This document shows positions 1 to 5,398 of a stretch of 5,398 nucleotides of DNA, piece after piece; position 1 is the stretch's first letter; every line of letters begins with the position of its first letter. The translations under genes and the position numbers were made by a program. This DNA comes from Bacteroidales bacterium UBA1733 (lineage in GTDB: Bacteria; Bacteroidota; Bacteroidia; Bacteroidales; UBA3663), in NCBI GenBank assembly GCA_002315795.1, contig DCIF01000024.1, positions 9,755-15,152 on the forward strand, written 5' to 3'. The notes beneath the pieces were generated by a model, which saw nothing but the letters and a program-made list of their open reading frames with translations, was not told where the DNA came from and made no database searches.

Positions 1-1115
1 GCCGAAGTCAGTCCGAGCAGATGTGACCAGCGTTGAGGCTTCTCGAAACCGGGTTTATCGGTCCACAGTGTGTTGTATCGCACATCATAGCTGACGGCCA
101 TGTTCCACCAGGATGTCAGTGCTGCCAAGTGTGTCATGCTGGCGTAAGCTTCCTGCTGACGGTAGTGCTGATCGACCTGCAGTGTGGTCTGATCGTGGTT
201 CTGGTAATGCGTACCAAAGTAAGCATATTTGCCAAGGACACGCAGCGCGTAGTGCGGCGAGAAGTCTTTCTGCCACTGGCCTTGCACGAAAGTGTTGCTA
301 TCGGCTTGACGTTCACCACGTCGCCACACATTATTAACAATGGCACCAGGGATACCACGGTTCGACTGATAGGTGTAGGCCTTGAGATGCGCCACTTCGC
401 CTTCGTCGCCACGATACCAGAGATTGGCCTCTGCACGTAGCGACTGCAAATCTCCGTTCTGACGTGTGGCAGTAGTATCGTAAGCCACCGTGCCGTCGTA
501 GTTAAGACGACGGTAGCGGAACTCATAGCGGCCGTCACTGGCCATGCCTTCTGCGTTGGCACTGAACAGCCAGTGGTCAGACAATCGCTGTTCCCAGAGC
601 AAGGAACCGCGTAGCAGCTGACTGGCACCGGTCTGCAGCTTTGCCATACGGTGTGCTGGATGGTCGGCTTTGAGTCGGGGAGTCCTGGTGCGAAGATACA
701 CGCTGCCTGCATTGACCAGATCGCTGGCTGTCTGCATGAGTGCAGATCGCTGACCGTTATAGACCGAGATCTCTTCGATGTTATCAAGCGAATACTGACC
801 GAGGTCTATCTGTCCGTTCTGTGCGTTGCTCAGTTCTACGCCATCGTAATAGACCCCCACGTGCTGCGAACCCATGCTACGTATATTGACCGTTTTGAGA
901 CCTCCTAAGCCACCGTAATCCTTCACCTGAATGCCACTCATCAGACGCAGTGCATCGGCCACAGAGTGTGCACTGACACGCTGCAGCATCTCACCACTGA
1001 TCTTCTGTGGTGCAATGGTCTCATGATGGCGCAGTTCGGCCTGTACGGTGACTTCGTTCACCACACGCACAGAGTCCAGGATGCCGAACAGCACCAGACA
1101 CAAAGGAATACTCAA
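1..1115 (-). CDS. btuB: TonB-dependent outer-membrane receptor, BtuB-like (N-terminal part, cut by window edge)
   Basis: This is an outer-membrane beta-barrel receptor, probably importing cobalamin or related corrinoids with energy from TonB-ExbB-ExbD. I translated the minus strand: the frame is open for 371 codons from a TTG at 1115 to the left edge, with no stop in the window, so roughly half of a typical 600-700 residue receptor is visible. Counting from the TTG, residues 3-13 are hydrophobic (signal peptide core). Residues about 18-26 (VVNEVTVQA) resemble a TonB box leading into the plug. The plug domain covers about 20-135, with VADALRLMSGIQVKDYGG, VNIRSMGS, VGVYYDGVEL and IEEISVYNG. Barrel strands follow, rich in aromatic residues, including GIPGAIVNNVW. 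No N-terminal carboxypeptidase-regulatory domain precedes the plug. The substrate is inferred from the cobalamin riboswitch in its leader. The start is uncertain: an in-frame ATG at 1142 is followed by TAG at 1121-1119, so I chose TTG 1115. A nonsense-mutated gene is the alternative. Confidence 0.88.
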   Translation of the reverse strand, partial: MSIPLCLVLFGILDSVRVVNEVTVQAELRHHETIAPQKISGEMLQRVSAHSVADALRLMSGIQVKDYGGLGGLKTVNIRSMGSQHVGVYYDGVELSNAQNGQIDLGQYSLDNIEEISVYNGQRSALMQTASDLVNAGSVYLRTRTPRLKADHPAHRMAKLQTGASQLLRGSLLWEQRLSDHWLFSANAEGMASDGRYEFRYRRLNYDGTVAYDTTATRQNGDLQSLRAEANLWYRGDEGEVAHLKAYTYQSNRGIPGAIVNNVWRRGERQADSNTFVQGQWQKDFSPHYALRVLGKYAYFGTHYQNHDQTTLQVDQHYRQQEAYASMTHLAALTSWWNMAVSYDVRYNTLWTDKPGFEKPQRWSHLLGLTS

Positions 1116-1188
1116 AATCTACGTTTCTTTGTTAACAGTCATAAAAGGGTCCCGTCCTGTCGATCGCAGGAGTTTCTTGAGGGCGCTC

Positions 1189-1364
1189 TTTGCAGCAGGT
1201 CTTCTGGCTCGTCCTGGTTCGGCATACGGTCTTCCCGCCTGTTAACATGGGCAGTGACACTCAGGGTATGCGAGCAACGGTTAGGACACACAGCAGCGGG
1301 ACTGTTCCGGATTCGCACCGGATTCCCTTTCAATCCGCACTTGGTCAGGGTGCAGAACTGCAAA
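1189..1364 (-). promoter_or_regulatory. Cobalamin (adenosylcobalamin-class) riboswitch
   Basis: This is a 5' leader RNA that binds cobalamin and represses the receptor downstream. On the minus strand the conserved blocks occur in order: GGGAATCCGGTGCGAATCCGG (about 1327-1307), CAGTCCCGC (1304-1296), TCACTGCCC (1257-1249), GGCGGGAAGACCG (1239-1227), and the B12 box GCCAGAAGACCTGC (1208-1195), which differs by one base from the canonical form. The closing P1 helix is visible as TTTGCAG (1364-1358) pairing perfectly with CTGCAAA (1195-1189). The expected transcription start, a few bases after the -7 element, falls at the start of P1. About 45-70 bases separate the aptamer from the candidate start codons. 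They contain a short hairpin but no U-tract terminator, so control of translation initiation is more likely than attenuation (inference). Confidence 0.95.
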
Positions 1365-1370
1365 GCGGTG

Positions 1371-1401
1371 CAAAGATACTGCTTTTTTTCTGATGAGACA
1401 A
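1371..1401 (-). promoter_or_regulatory. Bacteroidota-type promoter for the riboswitch-receptor transcript
   Basis: Read on the minus strand, TTG (1401-1399) is the -33 element and TATCTTTG (1378-1371) matches the Bacteroidota -7 consensus TAnnTTTG, with a 20-base spacer. Initiation about 5-8 bases downstream would place the 5' end at the first strand of riboswitch helix P1. This is a consensus match plus position; no transcript data are available. Confidence 0.82.
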
Positions 1402-1417
1402 GAGTTTTGTCGAAAAA

Positions 1418-1449
1418 TTTGGAAAAAACAAAAAAAACGTTTATCTTTG
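1418..1449 (+). promoter_or_regulatory. Bacteroidota-type promoter for radA
   Basis: TTTG (1418-1421, TTG at 1419) serves as -33 and TATCTTTG (1442-1449) as -7, with a 20-base spacer. This is the same geometry as the divergent promoter on the other strand. The predicted start is near 1456, giving an untranslated leader of about 57 bases. That leader contains a weak hairpin, AAAGCG (1459-1464) with CGCTTT (1477-1482), and is A-rich just before the radA ATG. No strong Shine-Dalgarno sequence is visible, as is usual in the phylum. Confidence 0.82.
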
Positions 1450-1512
1450 CAAGTTGTAAAAGCGGAGTGATTCTTTCGCTTTCCACAATAAATCGTTCTG
1501 AAAGAAATCTCA

Positions 1513-2934
1513 ATGGCAAAACATAAGACAGCCTATTTCTGTTCGTCCTGCGGATGCGAAGAACCCAAGTGGTTCGGTCGCTGTCCGTCGTGTGGAGAAT
1601 GGGGTACGTGTGTAGAAGAGATCGTCGATACGAAGTCAGGTGCTATCGGTAAGGCTTCGAAGAAGACAGGTGGTGTGCAATGGACGCATGCGGGCGCTTT
1701 AGGCCTTCCCGGACAGAAAGAGCGTCCGAAGCGACTCGATGAGATTGAAGCGCGAGAGGAACAGCGTATCGATATGCATGACCAGGAGCTCAACCGTGTG
1801 CTTGGTGGTGGTCTCGTACCTGGTTCGATGGTCCTTTTAGGTGGCGATCCGGGTATTGGCAAATCTACGCTCGTGCTGCAGACCGTCATGAACATCAGCG
1901 ACAAGAAGATTCTTTACTGTTCGGGTGAGGAGTCGTCGTACCAACTCAAGTTGCGTGCCTTGCGTCTTTCTCAGCATCCGGAAGAAGAACACCAGAATGT
2001 CTTTATTGCCTGTGAGACCAATTTGGATGATATCTTCATCCACGTAGCCAACGTCGAACCAGACATCGTTATCATCGACTCTATCCAGACCATTGCGACC
2101 GACGATCTGGAGAGTAGTGCCGGTAGTGTGGGTCAGGTGCGAGAGTGTGCATCGCGTATCCTGAAGTTTGCCAAAGAGAGCGGTACACCGGTTATTCTCA
2201 TCGGACATATCACCAAAGAAGGAAGTCTGGCAGGACCGAAAGTCTTAGAGCATATCGTCGATACCGTGTTGCAGTTTGAAGGCGACCAGCATTATATGTA
2301 TCGCATCCTCCGTGCCATCAAGAACCGTTTCGGCTCTACTTCCGAGTTAGGTATCTATGAGATGTTGGGAACGGGCTTGCGCCAGGTAACCAATCCGTCA
2401 GAGCTCTTGCTTAACACCGATCATAACGACCTCTCTGGAGTGGCTATTGCTGCTGCCATAGAGGGTATGCGACCCTTCCTGATCGAGACACAGGCTTTGG
2501 TCAGCACTTCGGCCTATGCCACGCCGATGCGTTCTACTACGGGTTTCGACCAGCGTCGTCTCAACATGCTGTTGGCCGTTTTAGAGAAGAAAGTCGGCTT
2601 CAAGTTAGGACAGAAAGACGTCTTCCTCAATATTGCCGGAGGTCTGCGTGTAAGCGATCCAGCCATGGATCTGGCTGTCATGGCAGCCATCCTCTCGTCG
2701 AACATGGATATGCCGCTGGCACCGCTTACCTGTATGACTGGTGAAGTAGGTCTCTCTGGAGAGATCCGTCCGGTGAGTCGTCTCGAACAGCGTATCCGTG
2801 AAGCCGAGAAACTTGGCTTCGAACGTATCCTGATTCCGAACATCGCGCTTAAGAGCCTTGACAAGAAATCGCTCAAGATCCAGGTTTGTCCGGTTTCGCG
2901 TGTCGATGAGGCCTTCCGTCTTTTGTTTAAATAG
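1513..2934 (+). CDS. radA: DNA repair protein RadA (Sms), RecA-like ATPase with Lon-like domain
   Basis: RadA is a cytoplasmic ATPase that helps process recombination intermediates with RecA, driving branch migration and DnaB-like unwinding of D-loops. It has 473 residues, near the usual 450-460. Domains in order: an N-terminal C4 zinc finger (C10, C13, C24, C27, in CSSCG and CPSCGEWG); a RecA-like core with Walker A GDPGIGKST at 111-119 (catalytic K117) and Walker B DIVIID at 184-189; the KEGSLAGPKVLEH segment starting at K235; the RadA signature KNRFGST at 270-276, which separates it from RecA; and a C-terminal Lon-protease-like domain from about 285, including DLAVMAAILSS and GEVGLSGEIRPV. 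All key residues are present, so the protein should be functional. The start is the first ATG after the predicted promoter and directly precedes the zinc finger. The next gene begins two bases after the stop. Confidence 0.98.
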   Translation: MAKHKTAYFCSSCGCEEPKWFGRCPSCGEWGTCVEEIVDTKSGAIGKASKKTGGVQWTHAGALGLPGQKERPKRLDEIEAREEQRIDMHDQELNRVLGGGLVPGSMVLLGGDPGIGKSTLVLQTVMNISDKKILYCSGEESSYQLKLRALRLSQHPEEEHQNVFIACETNLDDIFIHVANVEPDIVIIDSIQTIATDDLESSAGSVGQVRECASRILKFAKESGTPVILIGHITKEGSLAGPKVLEHIVDTVLQFEGDQHYMYRILRAIKNRFGSTSELGIYEMLGTGLRQVTNPSELLLNTDHNDLSGVAIAAAIEGMRPFLIETQALVSTSAYATPMRSTTGFDQRRLNMLLAVLEKKVGFKLGQKDVFLNIAGGLRVSDPAMDLAVMAAILSSNMDMPLAPLTCMTGEVGLSGEIRPVSRLEQRIREAEKLGFERILIPNIALKSLDKKSLKIQVCPVSRVDEAFRLLFK

Positions 2935-2936
2935 AT

Positions 2937-4571
2937 ATGATTAAGACCATTAGAACTCGCGTCCTGCCTCAGGTATGGGCCGATGCTGAGCGATTAGAAG
3001 AACAGCTCTGTAAGGAAAATGCCATCAGCAGGAAGGCCTTGAAAGGCATCCGCATGAAGCACACCAGTATCGACGCTCGTCAGCGTCAGGTTATGGTGCA
3101 GCTTGATGTCGATCTTTATATTAATGAGCAGCCGCCCGTACTGCACTTCCAGCCGAAGCTCTATAAAGAATTGCCAGCTGCAGCGCCACAGGCCGTCATC
3201 GTAGGTGCCGGTCCTGGTGGTCTGTTTGCAGCGCTTCGCCTCATTGAACTAGGCGTGAAACCTGTCGTGCTCGAACGCGGTCGTAACGTCGCAGATCGTC
3301 GTCGTGATGTAGCGCTCATCACACGTGAACAGCGTGTCGATCCTGAGTCTAATTTCTGTTTCGGTGAAGGTGGGGCTGGAGCCTTCTCTGATGGCAAACT
3401 CTTTACGCGAAGCAAGAAGCGTGGCAATGTGCAGGAAGTGCTCGAAGGTCTCTGCCAGTTCGGAGCCGATACCGGTATTCTCGATGCCTCGCATCCGCAT
3501 ATCGGAACCGATCGTCTGCCAGCCATCATTGCCAACATCCGTGAGAAGATCATCGGGTGTGGTGGCGAGATTCATTTTGAGACAGCTGTTGAGGAGCTCA
3601 TTATCCATTCTTCTTCGGTCGTCGGTGTGCGTACGCGTGATGGCCGGGAGTTCCTCGGTCCGGTAATCCTTGCCACTGGTCATTCTGCACGCGACATCTA
3701 TCGCATGCTCCATCGCCAGCATATTCTCATCGAGGCAAAAGGATTGGCCATAGGAAGCCGTTTAGAGCATCCGCAATCGCTTATCGACCAGATACAGTAC
3801 CATAGTAAGGAGGGTAGAGGAAAGTATCTTCCTGCGGCAGAATATAGCTTTGTGACGCAAGCTACAGGTAGCAAGGATGGAGGCGAGAATCGTGGTGTCT
3901 ATTCGTTCTGTATGTGTCCTGGTGGCGTCATCGTTCCTTCGGCTACTGCTCCTGAACAGGTAGTGGTCAATGGTATGAGTGCCAGTGCACGTGGCAGCAA
4001 ATGGGCCAATGCAGCCATGGTGACCGAGGTTCGTGTAGAAGACCTGCCGACCCTGGCCAGTCAGCTGCCACTCTCGGAAACACCTACAGGCCGCCAGTTC
4101 GAAGGAGAGGACCTTCTCACATCTCCTTTGGCCATGATGGCCGTACAGGAAGCCATCGAACAACAGTGTTGGCTCAATGGCAATCGCACACAGGTAGCTC
4201 CAGCACAGCGTATGACCGATTTCGTCCGTGGTCGACTGTCGGCCGATCTGCCAGCTTCTTCCTATACTCCTGGTGTCATCGCCAGTCCCATCCATTTCTG
4301 GATGCCACGTTTTATCTCATCGCGCATGCAGCAGGCGCTGCAGTTCTTCGGCCAGCGAGCACACGGATTCCTTACCGACGAAGCCTTGCTCGTTGGCGCC
4401 GAGACACGTACATCGTCACCGGTCCGCATCCCTCGTGACCGTGAGACACTCTGTCATCCGGTCGTCGCAGGTCTTTATCCTTGTGGCGAAGGTGCCGGCT
4501 TTGCCGGTGGCATCGTCAGTGCCGCCATGGATGGCCAGCGTTGTGCTGAAGCGTTAGCAGCAAGCTTTTAA
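2937..4571 (+). CDS. FAD-dependent oxidoreductase, COG2509 family (substrate unknown)
   Basis: This is a 544-residue predicted cytoplasmic flavoprotein of the NAD(P)/FAD-dependent dehydrogenase family COG2509, whose reaction and substrate are not established. Residues 1-80 form a small N-terminal domain (charged, RKALKGIRMKHTSIDAR) typical of this family. The Rossmann FAD-binding motif is VIVGAGPGG at 87-95 (G90, G92, G95), with acidic E113 closing the second strand to bind the adenosine ribose. Family-specific blocks follow: FGEGGAGAFSDGKL at 142-155, ATGHSARD at 246-253, AIGSRLEHPQ further on, CMCPGGVIVPSA and VVNGMSASARGS in the middle, and the terminal flavin-contact motif GEGAGFAGG at 517-525. 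No signal peptide or membrane segment is seen. Its ATG is two bases after the radA stop, so it is probably co-transcribed and translationally coupled with radA. A link to repair is inference from position only; function should stay unassigned. Confidence 0.92.
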   Translation: MIKTIRTRVLPQVWADAERLEEQLCKENAISRKALKGIRMKHTSIDARQRQVMVQLDVDLYINEQPPVLHFQPKLYKELPAAAPQAVIVGAGPGGLFAALRLIELGVKPVVLERGRNVADRRRDVALITREQRVDPESNFCFGEGGAGAFSDGKLFTRSKKRGNVQEVLEGLCQFGADTGILDASHPHIGTDRLPAIIANIREKIIGCGGEIHFETAVEELIIHSSSVVGVRTRDGREFLGPVILATGHSARDIYRMLHRQHILIEAKGLAIGSRLEHPQSLIDQIQYHSKEGRGKYLPAAEYSFVTQATGSKDGGENRGVYSFCMCPGGVIVPSATAPEQVVVNGMSASARGSKWANAAMVTEVRVEDLPTLASQLPLSETPTGRQFEGEDLLTSPLAMMAVQEAIEQQCWLNGNRTQVAPAQRMTDFVRGRLSADLPASSYTPGVIASPIHFWMPRFISSRMQQALQFFGQRAHGFLTDEALLVGAETRTSSPVRIPRDRETLCHPVVAGLYPCGEGAGFAGGIVSAAMDGQRCAEALAASF

Positions 4572-4614
4572 TTCGCAGCAAAAGAACTTCCAATTTGTTT
4601 AAATTTAAAAAGGT
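4572..4614 (+). other. Short intergenic gap before cinA/pncC
   Basis: These 43 AT-rich bases contain neither a TAnnTTTG promoter with proper spacing nor a hairpin followed by a T-run. The 12-base all-AT palindrome TTTAAATTTAAA is probably compositional. A purine stretch AAAAAGG lies only one base before the ATG, too close for a classical ribosome-binding site. The downstream gene is therefore probably read through from radA, though a weak promoter cannot be excluded. Confidence 0.4.
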
Positions 4615-5136
4615 ATGAAGAGGTTATCTGAAAGACGTAAATTTTCTGCGTTAGGGGCAGAGATCGGACAGTTGCTGTTGCAGAAAGGGTGGTCTGTGTC
4701 GACGTCGGAATCGCTGACGGGAGGGACGATCGCTTCGATGCTGGCACAGATTGCGGGAAGCTCGGCTTACTATAAAGGAAGCGTGGTGAGCTATGCCGTA
4801 AGTGTGAAAGAACAGGTGCTCGGCGTGGACGTGAAGCGTGGTGGCGTGGTGAGCGAGGATACAGCCTTGCAGATGGCCGAGGGAGTGGCGCGTGTGTGCG
4901 ATACCGACTGTGCCGTGGCTACGACAGGGATTGCCGGACCTGGAGGTGCTGAGCCCGGGAAGCCCGTTGGAACGGTGTGTATGGCTGTGCTAACTCCCTG
5001 GGGGAAAACGGCTCGTACTTACCACTTCGATGGCGATAGGGAAGAGGTTATTTTGCAATCTGCAGATGCCGCTTTGCTGTTTCTGAAGGAAAAAATCACA
5101 GAAAAGGAAGAAAATGTAGGAAGTATGCTTGCATGA
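4615..5136 (+). CDS. pncC: Stand-alone CinA C-terminal domain protein, nicotinamide-nucleotide amidase (PncC)
   Basis: This 173-residue protein consists only of the CinA C-terminal domain, which in characterised PncC enzymes hydrolyses nicotinamide mononucleotide to nicotinate mononucleotide and ammonia in pyridine-nucleotide salvage. Visible family motifs: SESLTGG at 31-37, GSSAYYKGSVVSYAVSVKEQVLGV at about 48-71 (the core after the first turn, with Y60 and K65), GGVVSE at 76-81, TTGIAGPGG at 103-111 and KPVGTV at 116-121. The N-terminal molybdopterin-binding-like domain of full-length CinA (about 400 residues) is absent. The first motif sits at its usual distance from the N-terminus, so this is a natural short form rather than a truncation. 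It is followed by a promoter and rpmB, an order I recall from Bacteroidales genomes. Its codon choice leans to GTG for valine (14 of 18), unlike the upstream genes. Confidence 0.93.
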   Translation: MKRLSERRKFSALGAEIGQLLLQKGWSVSTSESLTGGTIASMLAQIAGSSAYYKGSVVSYAVSVKEQVLGVDVKRGGVVSEDTALQMAEGVARVCDTDCAVATTGIAGPGGAEPGKPVGTVCMAVLTPWGKTARTYHFDGDREEVILQSADAALLFLKEKITEKEENVGSMLA

Positions 5137-5159
5137 TAACTTTAAAAGTTATATCTTTG
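5129..5159 (+). promoter_or_regulatory. Bacteroidota-type promoter for rpmB
   Basis: TTG (5129-5131, inside the last codons of the cinA/pncC gene) and TATCTTTG (5152-5159) are separated by exactly 20 bases, matching the other two promoters in the window. The predicted start near 5166 gives a leader of about 160 bases before the L28 gene. A perfect palindrome fills most of the spacer (see its own entry). Confidence 0.85.
5136..5152. promoter_or_regulatory. 17-bp perfect palindrome in the rpmB promoter spacer, possible operator
   Basis: ATAACTTT, one central base (5144), then AAAGTTAT form a perfect inverted repeat with 8-base arms, lying between the -33 and -7 elements and touching the first base of the -7. 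A dimeric regulator bound here would block RNA polymerase. The one-base centre makes an RNA hairpin of this size unlikely, and it lies upstream of the predicted transcript start. The motif is A+T-rich, so chance is a real alternative. Confidence 0.4.
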
Positions 5160-5165
5160 CAGCCG

Positions 5166-5327
5166 TTTTGAGGGGTGAAACTCAAGACAACTAACGATTT
5201 TAACAACCATTTAGATCGGACCGCCCGACTGTCAGGGTTTCCATTATAAGTCCGGTTTTGCAAAGGTGGCTTCCATCCGCCTTTTGGCGGTTGGAAATTA
5301 TTAAAAACAAAACAAAAACTTACAAAA
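5166..5327 (+). promoter_or_regulatory. Long structured 5' leader of rpmB, candidate ribosomal-protein leader
   Basis: About 160 bases between the predicted start and the L28 ATG contain no ATG of their own and several complementary segments. Hairpin A: TTGAG (5168-5172) with CTCAA (5181-5185). Stem B: AGATCGGAC (5213-5221) with GTCCGGTTT (5250-5258), nine pairs including wobbles. Hairpin C: TTCCA and CCGCC (5271-5281) with GGCGG and TGGAA (5286-5296), interrupted by one T-T mismatch, loop TTTT. TTTCCA (5238-5243) can also pair with TGGAAA (5292-5297), competing with hairpin C. The last 25 bases are A-rich and unpaired, suiting ribosome loading. Autoregulation by L28 or another ribosomal protein is inference; I do not recognise a named family. 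Confidence 0.45.
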
Positions 5328-5398
5328 ATGTCTAAGATTTGTCAGATCACTGGTAAGAAGGCAGGTTCGGGAAACAACGTTTCACACTCTAAGCGTCG
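5328..5398 (+). CDS. rpmB: 50S ribosomal protein L28 (N-terminal part, cut by window edge)
   Basis: L28 is a small basic protein of the large ribosomal subunit. Twenty-three codons are visible, beginning MSKICQITGKKAGSGNNVSH and continuing SKR, matching the conserved L28 start in which a C-x-x-T-G-K motif is followed by GNNVSHS and a basic run. The ATG has an A-rich leader and its own promoter and long 5' leader. Full-length L28 is about 80-90 residues, so most of the gene lies beyond the right edge. In related genomes rpmG (L33) and ftsY commonly follow, which cannot be tested here. Confidence 0.95.
   Translation, partial: MSKICQITGKKAGSGNNVSHSKR

Noticed and set aside
134..787. Minus-strand open frame of 217 codons
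   Set aside because: It is out of frame with the clear TonB-dependent receptor on the same strand, whose plug motifs are unambiguous; this is a shadow frame.
1139..1519. Minus-strand open frame of 126 codons between radA and the receptor
   Set aside because: It runs through the riboswitch and both promoters, its product resembles no family I know, and the conserved RNA blocks explain the sequence.
966..1526. Plus-strand open frame of 186 codons overlapping the receptor start, riboswitch and radA start
   Set aside because: It crosses three well-supported elements and has no recognisable domain or coding signature.
4597..4609. AT palindrome TTTAAATTTAAA before cinA/pncC as an operator
   Set aside because: It consists only of A and T in an AT-rich gap and no promoter is recognisable around it, so chance composition is the simplest explanation.
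5271..5302. Hairpin 5271-5296 as a Rho-independent terminator for cinA/pncC
   Set aside because: The following bases are ATTATTAAAAAC rather than a T-run, and the hairpin lies downstream of the rpmB promoter, so a leader structure fits better.
1..5398. CRISPR array, insertion sequence, integrase, toxin-antitoxin or defence genes
   Set aside because: I saw no spaced direct repeats, transposase motifs, terminal inverted repeats or defence-type domains on either strand.

Overview
The window looks like a chromosomal segment of a Bacteroidota species, most likely order Bacteroidales and plausibly Prevotellaceae. Three promoters share the phylum-specific architecture (TTG, 20 bp, TATCTTTG). Start codons have A-rich leaders rather than strong Shine-Dalgarno sites. 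The proteins also have a Bacteroidales character, and ribosomal protein L28 follows a stand-alone CinA/PncC gene. The genus is inferred from general resemblance only.

Region by region: (1) Bases 1 to about 1115, minus strand, hold the N-terminal half of a TonB-dependent outer-membrane receptor of the BtuB (vitamin B12 uptake) type, cut by the left edge. (2) About 1189-1364, minus strand, is a clear cobalamin riboswitch in the 5' leader of that receptor. The receptor start is odd: the upstream ATG is in frame but meets a TAG after seven codons, so translation must use TTG at 1115 or the gene carries an amber lesion. (3) 1371-1449 holds two back-to-back divergent promoters, one for the riboswitch/receptor transcript and one for radA. 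(4) 1513-4571 is a tight two-gene unit: radA (DNA recombination/repair ATPase) and a COG2509-type FAD-dependent oxidoreductase of unknown substrate, two bases apart. (5) 4615-5136 is a stand-alone CinA C-terminal domain protein (PncC, NMN deamidase). (6) 5129-5327 holds a strong promoter with a perfect 17-bp palindrome in its spacer, then a long leader with hairpins. It leads into rpmB (ribosomal protein L28), which runs off the right edge.

Functionally the window is mostly housekeeping. The receptor/riboswitch pair is a classical feedback loop: intracellular cobalamin binds the leader and shuts down synthesis of its own importer. RadA, PncC and L28 are conserved core functions. I did not find a novel defence system, mobile element or CRISPR array. 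The points most worth a second look are the in-frame amber codon at the receptor start, the palindrome in the rpmB promoter, and the rpmB leader, which could be an uncharacterised ribosomal-protein leader.
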